DNA of 6,065 bases, from NCBI GenBank assembly GCA_024278345.1, contig JAJRTK010000067.1:1-6065 (forward strand), in the 5' to 3' direction. Position numbers and translations under genes: made by a program. Shown here piece by piece: positions 1 to 5,500 of the stretch. Under the pieces are notes generated by a model that saw only the letters and a list, made by a program, of their open reading frames with translations, searched no databases and had not been told where the DNA came from. The DNA is from a bacterium. Its GTDB lineage: Bacteria; CSSED10-310; JAJRTK01. How positions within the stretch are numbered: the stretch's first letter is position 1; every line of letters starts with the position of its first letter.

Positions 1-10
1 ACAAAGATGT

Positions 11-111
11 GGGTCCAGGGAGCTGGCTCCCTGGCGTGGGTCTGGGAGCGGCGCTCCCAGCGGAGGTCCGGAGGCAGAGCCTCCGCCGGGTTCCAGGGCT
101 GGAAGCCCTGG
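11..111. repeat. Tandem array of four diverged hairpins, period about 26 bp
   Basis: Four units start near 11, 38, 64 and 88, each with a G-rich lead ending in T (GGGT, GGGT, AGGT, GGGTT) followed by a near-perfect palindrome. The arms are CCAGGGAGC/GCTCCCTGG (15-23 with 26-34), CTGGGAGC/GCTCCCAG (42-49 with 53-60), CGGAGGC/GCCTCCG (69-75 with 79-85) and CCAGGGCT/AGCCCTGG (93-100 with 104-111), with loops of 2 to 3 bases. The arms differ between units yet stay complementary. Arrays like this occur between genes in some Desulfobacterota. They may act as a terminator or mRNA-end structure for a gene left of the window, or be a dispersed intergenic repeat. No T-tract follows, so I do not call a classical intrinsic terminator. 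Confidence 0.8.
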
Positions 112-175
112 GGCGGCGTCTGAAATCTGCACCGTGTCCGGTACCATGACCGAGGCCGTCTCCGCCGCCAAGAGC

Positions 176-201
176 GTGCGCAGGCCGGAAGGCCTGCGCA
201 C
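176..201. repeat. Hairpin A: perfect 11-bp inverted repeat with GGAA loop
   Basis: The arm GTGCGCAGGCC (176-186) pairs perfectly with GGCCTGCGCAC (191-201) across the loop GGAA (187-190), which is a GNRA-type tetraloop in RNA. No run of T follows directly; the nearest is a short AATTTT about 15 bases on. It could be a weak terminator, a protein-binding palindrome or part of a folded leader. Its loop-side segment 185-195 is also complementary to 231-241 in hairpin B. Confidence 0.8.
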
Positions 202-224
202 AAACTCCATTCCCCAATTTTGTC

Positions 225-250
225 GCATGGAGGCCTTCCGGTCTCCATGC
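225..250. repeat. Hairpin B: 8-bp perfect stem extendable to 11 bp, TTCC loop
   Basis: GCATGGAG (225-232) pairs with CTCCATGC (243-250). The stem can extend inward by a G-T, a C-G and another C-G pair, leaving the loop TTCC (236-239). That loop is complementary to the GGAA loop of hairpin A. The right arm is shared with hairpin C, so B and C exclude each other. Confidence 0.75.
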
Positions 251-285
251 AGGAGTGTGTTTTCACGGTAACAGTCATGGAGACC
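240..285. repeat. Hairpin C: 10-bp inverted repeat sharing an arm with hairpin B
   Basis: GGTCTCCATG (240-249) is the exact reverse complement of CATGGAGACC (276-285), with 26 bases between the arms. The left arm overlaps the right arm of hairpin B, so only one of the two can form at a time. The C structure lies about 100 bases before the first start codon, which is compatible with a regulatory leader. Leftover palindromic repeat DNA is an equally good explanation. Confidence 0.65.
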
Positions 286-372
286 CATCGAACCACCCCG
301 AAGAATGAAAGAAAAGAGGCGCGGCGTCAAAAAAAGAGGCGGTAGCCTGCCAGAAGAGCGCCACGCCATATC

Positions 373-377
373 GGAGA
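373..377 (+). promoter_or_regulatory. Ribosome binding site for the nuclease gene
   Basis: GGAGA sits six bases before the GTG at 384 and is the best Shine-Dalgarno match near the start of this frame. Together with the absence of any earlier ATG, GTG or TTG in frame back to the stop at 306, it supports GTG 384 as the start. Confidence 0.5.
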
Positions 378-383
378 GATCTT

Positions 384-1571
384 GTGGAGAGGGTGCGGAA
401 ACAACTGGATCGTCATCAATCGGTGCGGAGGGCTGGTGTTCCGAGGATATCGGTGTTTGGCGAGATGGAGGGCGTGAGCCAGTGGTCGTCCTGGCTCCGG
501 CGGCGGTGCCGGGCCTGCGTGGAAGCGACGGCTCCGGAGGTCGAAGCCATTGCTGCCGCCTTCCGGCGGGAGCTGCGGGGCAGCCGGGATCTTCTGGCCG
601 ATGTCGCTCGCGGTTTTGCCGAAGTTTTTCCCGATTCCGGTGAGCTGGCCATCCGGTGGCGCCGCGCCAGGTGCGTGGAGCGGGAAGACGCCGTGGGAAT
701 TGTTCTTGGCGCCAGCCGGTCCCGGCCAATGCGCGAAGTCGCCGCCGCTCTTCTGGGGGGTCCGGCAGTGGCGGATCCGGTGGTTCTATTCGGCGGGTTG
801 GCCGCATTGGTTCCAGAGCCCGAACAGCCCGGGATTCTCGTTCGCGCCTTGGAAGACGGTGCCATCGAGCCTGTTTTGGCTTCCCTGCTTCTCCTTGCCG
901 AGGCGGCGCCATCCGTTCCTTTCGCCATGGTGGGGGATTGGGAGGCGATCCGCCGCGTGGCCGGTGGAGCCCCGACAAGGGTCGTGATGGCGGTGCGGGA
1001 AGGAATGATCGATTCGAGGGAAATGGAGCGAGGCGGCGACCATGGCGAGCAGCGGGTGTCGGACGGCGCACGATGGGAGCGGAACTTAACACAGAGAAAA
1101 CAAAGGGATTACCGAGATTTACGACCTAGACGAAGAACACGATTGGAGAGCCCGGGGATGGCGGGGATTCCTGGAGGAGGCAGCGACGGGGGAGAATCTG
1201 GCGGTGAGGGGGAGGCGGGGCGGGAAGGAGAGGCCAGGAGTGTGGCGGAACGCGAATTGTGGAGGCTTCTTGAAGAGCATTCCGAGAGCCGAGGGCTGTT
1301 TCGCCTCAACCAGCGGATGCCTTACCGTTTTGGGTCCCGCCCGGCGGAGATCGATCTTTTCGCGATTTCCATTGGCCTTGCCATTGAGGTGGATGGCTAC
1401 TACCATTTTCTTGACGCAGAAGCTTACCGCCGTGATCGCCACAAGGACGTCCTGCTCCAGGAACGGGGACATTTGGTCCTACGGGTCCTGGCTGATGATG
1501 TGTTCGACCGGCCGGCGGATGTCTTGAAGTTCATCATCGACGCGGTACGCCGCAGAAGGTTGCCTCCATGA
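384..1571 (+). CDS. DUF559/Vsr-like nuclease-domain protein with uncharacterised N-terminal region
   Basis: A predicted 395-aa protein likely to cleave or nick DNA through its C-terminal domain. Residues about 286-390 match the DUF559 layout of the PD-(D/E)XK superfamily: an E-R-E-L-W helix (289-293), D324 in AEIDLF, then IEVDGYYHF (334-342) giving E335, D337 and H341, an RRDRHKD segment (349-355) and a closing LRVLADDV strand-helix (366-373). Residues 1-210 are helical and match no family I can name. Residues 211-285 form a linker rich in Arg, Gly and Glu. The start is GTG 384, with GGAGA upstream; GTG 393 is an alternative. The stop overlaps the next gene's ATG by 4 bp, implying coupled translation. 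Oddity: across 1110-1208 the third codon positions hold only 15 G/C of 33, against 23 of 33 in the +1 frame, which reads like ordinary protein; two compensating frameshifts are possible. The nuclease domain call is strong; substrate and role are unknown. Confidence 0.82.
   Translation: MERVRKQLDRHQSVRRAGVPRISVFGEMEGVSQWSSWLRRRCRACVEATAPEVEAIAAAFRRELRGSRDLLADVARGFAEVFPDSGELAIRWRRARCVEREDAVGIVLGASRSRPMREVAAALLGGPAVADPVVLFGGLAALVPEPEQPGILVRALEDGAIEPVLASLLLLAEAAPSVPFAMVGDWEAIRRVAGGAPTRVVMAVREGMIDSREMERGGDHGEQRVSDGARWERNLTQRKQRDYRDLRPRRRTRLESPGMAGIPGGGSDGGESGGEGEAGREGEARSVAERELWRLLEEHSESRGLFRLNQRMPYRFGSRPAEIDLFAISIGLAIEVDGYYHFLDAEAYRRDRHKDVLLQERGHLVLRVLADDVFDRPADVLKFIIDAVRRRRLPP
1554..1559 (+). 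promoter_or_regulatory. Ribosome binding site for the winged-helix gene, inside the nuclease gene
   Basis: AGAAGG lies eight bases before the ATG at 1568, within the final codons of the upstream gene. With the ATGA overlap at 1568-1571 it supports translational coupling of the two genes and this choice of start. Confidence 0.5.
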
Positions 1572-2533
1572 CACGGCAGATCGACCATCGTCGCCTTGAT
1601 CTCGTTCTTCTGGCCCGGATGTATACTCCCGGCAAAACAGTGCTTTCCCGGCGAATGCTGGTGAAGGCCATCGAACCGTTCTTCCACGGCCATGGAGGCG
1701 GCCGGCTGGCGGAGCTCGTGGAGGCGCGCCTGGCCTCCATGCGGGAAAGCGGGCTCGTCGAAGAGACGATCCATCGCCCCACGGACGCCGGAAAGAAGGT
1801 TCTTGCAAAAACTTTGGGCATGCGGCGCGCGGAGCGTTGGGATTCCGTCAAAAGGCGGCGGATTTTGGCTCTCGTTCTGGGCCTCGATCCCAAGGAGGCG
1901 AAGTCCAGAGATTGCGCTGGATCTATCGATAGGGTTCGCGCGCGTTTGCTACGCCAGCGTTTCGGCGTGCCCAAGACTGCGACCCCGACTCTGAGGCAGG
2001 CCGTGGACGCTCTGGTTTGCCGGCAGTTGGGACTTCCTGGAGAAAAGCCGACGTGGCAGGCCGTTCGAGAACTGGCGCTTCGCCAAGCCTTGGGCACCGA
2101 TGCGGCCATGAATGACGATGGGTTAGCACGACTGCTCGCGGCAAGGGAAGCGGGAGCGCCCAACACCGAGGACGCCGCGGTTCGGAATTCCCTGATGACC
2201 CGGTGGTTGGAGTCGATTTCCAAGGAAGAGGACCTGGAGTCCTTCGCCCGTTTGATCCAACGGGTGTTGGAAGAGGTCCCCCAGGACGGAAAGTTCGGCG
2301 AGAACCGGGTGTTTATCGCGGCGGCCTGGCGGGCATTCCTGAAACGGGGTGAGAAACTGGAGCTTCCGGAGTTCAAGAGCCGGCTGGTGGCTGCGAATCG
2401 CGAGGGTCTCTTGCGGCTGCACCGGGCCGATCTGGTGGGGGCGATGGATCCCCACCTGGTTCGGGAGTCGGAGAGCCGCTACCTCAATGCCACGTTCCAT
2501 TTCATCGAGTTTCAACCGGGACAGCCAACCTGA
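1568..2533 (+). CDS. Winged-helix-like protein of a nuclease/ATPase gene cluster
   Basis: A predicted 321-aa soluble protein with no enzyme motif, signal peptide or membrane segment. Residues about 8-85 look like a winged helix: helices around 8-18, 28-38 and 46-62 (AELVEARLASMRESGLV), then a short wing and a PTDAGKKVLAKTLG end (71-84) typical of wHTH folds. The middle (90-235) is helical and Arg-rich. Residues about 245-315 form a second compact unit with RVFIAAAWRAFL, EFKSRLVAANREGLLRLHRADLVGAMD in two parts, and a final SESRYLNATFHF; I recall this tail from unnamed proteins beside large ATPases in other bacteria. It probably binds DNA or bridges the nuclease and the motor, by analogy with wHTH adaptors in other defence systems. 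Its ATG overlaps the upstream stop, and 28 bases separate it from the next gene, so it is surely co-transcribed. A transcriptional regulator of the cluster is the main alternative. Confidence 0.78.
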   Translation: MTRQIDHRRLDLVLLARMYTPGKTVLSRRMLVKAIEPFFHGHGGGRLAELVEARLASMRESGLVEETIHRPTDAGKKVLAKTLGMRRAERWDSVKRRRILALVLGLDPKEAKSRDCAGSIDRVRARLLRQRFGVPKTATPTLRQAVDALVCRQLGLPGEKPTWQAVRELALRQALGTDAAMNDDGLARLLAAREAGAPNTEDAAVRNSLMTRWLESISKEEDLESFARLIQRVLEEVPQDGKFGENRVFIAAAWRAFLKRGEKLELPEFKSRLVAANREGLLRLHRADLVGAMDPHLVRESESRYLNATFHFIEFQPGQPT

Positions 2534-2549
2534 CCGGTGCATCTCAACA

Positions 2550-2556
2550 GGGGAGG
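2550..2556 (+). promoter_or_regulatory. Strong ribosome binding site for the double-ATPase gene
   Basis: GGGGAGG lies five bases before the ATG at 2562, in the 28-base gap after the winged-helix gene. It is the best Shine-Dalgarno match of the three genes and fixes the start of the long frame. Confidence 0.75.
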
Positions 2557-2561
2557 CTTCA

Positions 2562-5500
2562 ATGAGTAAGAGGATTGTTCAGCCCAATAGCGAGTTTCTG
2601 GTGCAGGAGATCGATGCCATCACCAGTCTCTTGGATCAGGTGGTCACCGATTCCAATCGGGAGGCAATCCTGGGACTTGCGGACAGGCTTCTGTCGCCGG
2701 CCTTGCCCAGCCGGCAGCTTGTCATCCGGGCGGCCCTCTGCTCCGATTGCATGTGGGTGGCCACCGAGGCCATCTACGCGGACAGTCGTCTTTCGCGGCG
2801 GGAAGTGGCGTTCATCAAGGATCTGGCGTTTCACGTGGCGAACCTCCTGGCCCGGATTCGCGAAGAGTACAAGCCCTTCTTTTACCTTGCTCAGGGCGTT
2901 CCGGCATTTCTTCATCGGTACCGATTCGATGAGGGCCTCTTTGGCAAGGCTTGCCGGGAGACCATGGGCGCGGGTGTCAGCATGTGCCGAAACGTGGCTC
3001 TCGCTTTCCAAGACGATCAGCCTTTGCGCCGGTTCGAACTGCTTCTCCTTCGGGTTGTGGACGACGTGATCGCCCTCGAAGAAGAGAACGGCGGTTTGCG
3101 GAACCTGCGGCTGACGGTTCGAGCAAAAGTAGAAGACTGGCTCGAGGCAGCCACCGAAACGGGGGACGAGCATTCCGATCCGCGGGTCGCGGCGTTTTGC
3201 AGGGCGGACGGGCCTCCGGTCTTTACGGCGATCGTTCCGGTTCACGAGGTTTGGAAACGCGATCCCCTCGACGTGGAAAGCGTTCACTCCGAGGCACGGG
3301 ACACGTTCCAGCACCTCATCGACCAGGTGACGGCGCCGGGGAATGTGGGATCCGGCCGCATCATGTTGCTCCTGGGCGAAGCCGGAAGTGGCAAGACCCA
3401 CCTCATGCGAGCCTTCCGCAACTACCTCCACCGAAGGCGCCTGGGAACCGCCGCTTATCTCCAGATGGCCACGCGGGCCGACGACTACGCACGGTACGCT
3501 CTGGGGAACCTCATCGATTCTCTTGAAAAACCCTACGACCCGCCGGACGTGACCGCTTCCGGGCTCATGGAGTTGTCGGACATCCTTGTGGAGGGGCCAG
3601 GCATCCTGGAGGGGGAAGAAATCGAGAAGCTCCGGAACGACAGCGGTATCGCCAACGACGGCACCGGCATCGACCCTGCGGTCGATTGCCTGTTGACGGT
3701 GCCGCGTTTGGCGGGCTTCGATTCGGACCTCTTGAGGGTGTTCCTCCTTCTTCAGCGCCGCAACCCGGCTGTCACCGCCCGGATCCTGAAATACCTCCGG
3801 TGCGAGCCGTTGACCGAATACGACCGCAGCGTTCTTGGCGGCATTGCGCCACGCTCCACTCCGGAAGCGCCGCAGCGCACCCTCAGCGAGATCGGGCGCC
3901 TCATCTGGCAAGTGACCGGCGGATCATTGGTGTTTCTTGTGGATCAGATGGAGGATATCCACAGCCAGGACGATCCCGAGCGCCGTTTCACCAGCGCCGT
4001 GGATGTTTTTCGGCGGATTGTGGACGATGTGCCATCGACCGTGGTGGTGCTGGCCTGCCTTTCGGACCTCTACACGAACCTCAAATCCCGGTTGACCCAA
4101 TCGGCCGTCGATCGGTTGGAGCGGAATCCGGCTCCAGCACGGCTGGCGGCTACGCGTAGTATCGAGGAGATCGAGAGCCTGGTTTCCCTGCGGCTGGCCT
4201 ATCTCTACGATTCTCAGAACGTCGGCCCTCGTACCGACGAGCCCCTTTTCCCCTTTTCTCTGGAAGACCTGGAGCGAATGCGGAATCTGCGCACCCGGGA
4301 TGTCTTGAGCTGGTGCCACAAGTTTCGCCAACGTTGCATCGAGTGTGGAGAGATAGTGGATTCGTCGGACATCGATCTGGAACCATCCCTTTCCGATGTT
4401 CCCGATGAGGCCAGCTCCATGTCCATGATCCGGGCCTGGAACGACTGGCGGCTGACTTTTGCGGAAGCCCCCTCGGACGACGGCGCCAGACTGGCCGCAA
4501 TTCGGTACGCCGTGGAGTTGCTGTCCCAAATGATTCGCCAAATCCAGACGAAATCCATGAGGGACGGAGACGTGTTGCTCGTCACGCTGGAAACCGCCGA
4601 CGGATCGCGGGATCACCTTTGCCTGGGACTCTGCAACAAGGGGGCACAACGGGGGGCGTTGGGAGCGCAGCTCCGGAGCCTCGAAGAAAAAGCGAAACAA
4701 GAGCATGCGCGGGTCGTGGCCCTCCGTTGTTCCCACTGGCCAAAAAGCAGGCGCGGCAAGATCGCAACACAACTGGGCCAGTTGACGCGGCGGGGCGGCC
4801 GGTGCCTCGTGGCCATGGATTCCGATTTGCGCACCCTTGCCGCCCTGCACGCCTTCCAAAGGCGGGAAGACGTGCCGGCTGTTTCGTTTTTACGCTGGCT
4901 TGAGGTGGAAAGACCCCTCCATCCCATGTCGTGGTTCTGGGATGCACTTGGCCTCGATCACGCCGCCGCCTTCAAGGCGGCGAGCATGGCCGGAGCGATC
5001 CCGCGGCGAACCTTTTCCCGGCCTGAGGCACAGAAAGCGATTCCAAGGGCCGGATCAAAACCCTCTGCCGCCAGCCGGAAAGAGAGGGTGGCCGCCGCCG
5101 GGGCGAAAAGCAGGGGAGATCGCACCAAACCCAAACCAGCGCCGCTTCCAGGAAAAAAGGCGGGCAAGGCTGTTCCTCCAGGGCTTTCCAAGGAGACTTC
5201 GCCAGCGCCTTCTCCCCCTCGTCGTGACGGTAGCGATCTCTCGGTCGGTCGCACCACGGGGCTCCGGAGCAGGGAGGTTCTCTTCCCGCTGAAGGAGATT
5301 CCCATGCACATTGGTTTCCTTGGATCCACGGGATCTGGAAAGACCACGGTGGCGCTGCACCTCGTGGAGCAGGCGCTGGCCAGAGGGATTCACACGCTGC
5401 TGGTCGATCGCAAGGGGGACCTCTGTGGTTATGCCGATCCCTCGTGGTGGGCCCGGCCGGCGCCGTCGGAGGAAGCGACGGCCCGGAAACACGCTCTGAG

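Larger units (their letters stand above)
1..383. other. Non-coding leader region upstream of the three-gene cluster
   Basis: I see no convincing gene here. The left third is four tandem hairpins, the middle (176-285) is a set of overlapping inverted repeats, and the last hundred bases form a purine-rich leader. An ATG at 305 opens a 112-codon frame, but most of it lies inside the nuclease gene in another frame and it resembles no protein I know. The frame of the nuclease gene is open back to 309, after a TGA at 306-308, but contains no ATG, GTG or TTG before the GTG at 384. I could not pick a credible -35/-10 pair by eye, so the promoter stays unplaced. Confidence 0.6.

Noticed and set aside
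11-111. CRISPR array
   Set aside because: The units are self-complementary hairpins that differ in sequence and lack unique spacers of constant length between identical repeats.
15-111. Rho-independent terminator
   Set aside because: The stems are strong and GC-rich but none is followed by a run of T on either strand within a few bases, so the hairpins are reported as repeats only.
305-643. 112-codon plus-strand frame starting ATG 305
   Set aside because: Most of it overlaps the nuclease gene in another frame and the Gly/Ser/Arg-rich translation looks like out-of-frame high-GC sequence.
1622-1634. Shared 13-base string TATACTCCCGGCA in the winged-helix gene and near 5523-5535 in the ATPase gene
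   Set aside because: Both copies encode Y-T-P-G in their own frames, in unrelated protein contexts. A chance codon match is the simplest explanation.
1534-2376. 280-codon open frame on the minus strand
   Set aside because: It is antisense to the winged-helix gene, Ser/Arg-rich and without recognisable motifs; the plus-strand gene is supported by its ATGA overlap and predicted fold.
2559-3911. 450-codon open frame on the minus strand
   Set aside because: It lies wholly antisense to the double-ATPase gene, whose plus-strand frame shows a strong ribosome binding site and clear Walker A motifs. Its His/Arg/Val-rich translation matches nothing. It is the usual antisense shadow of a high-GC gene.
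3924-4859. 311-codon open frame on the minus strand
   Set aside because: It is antisense to the ATPase region holding Walker B and the central domain, with no recognisable motif or ribosome binding site. I treat it as a shadow.
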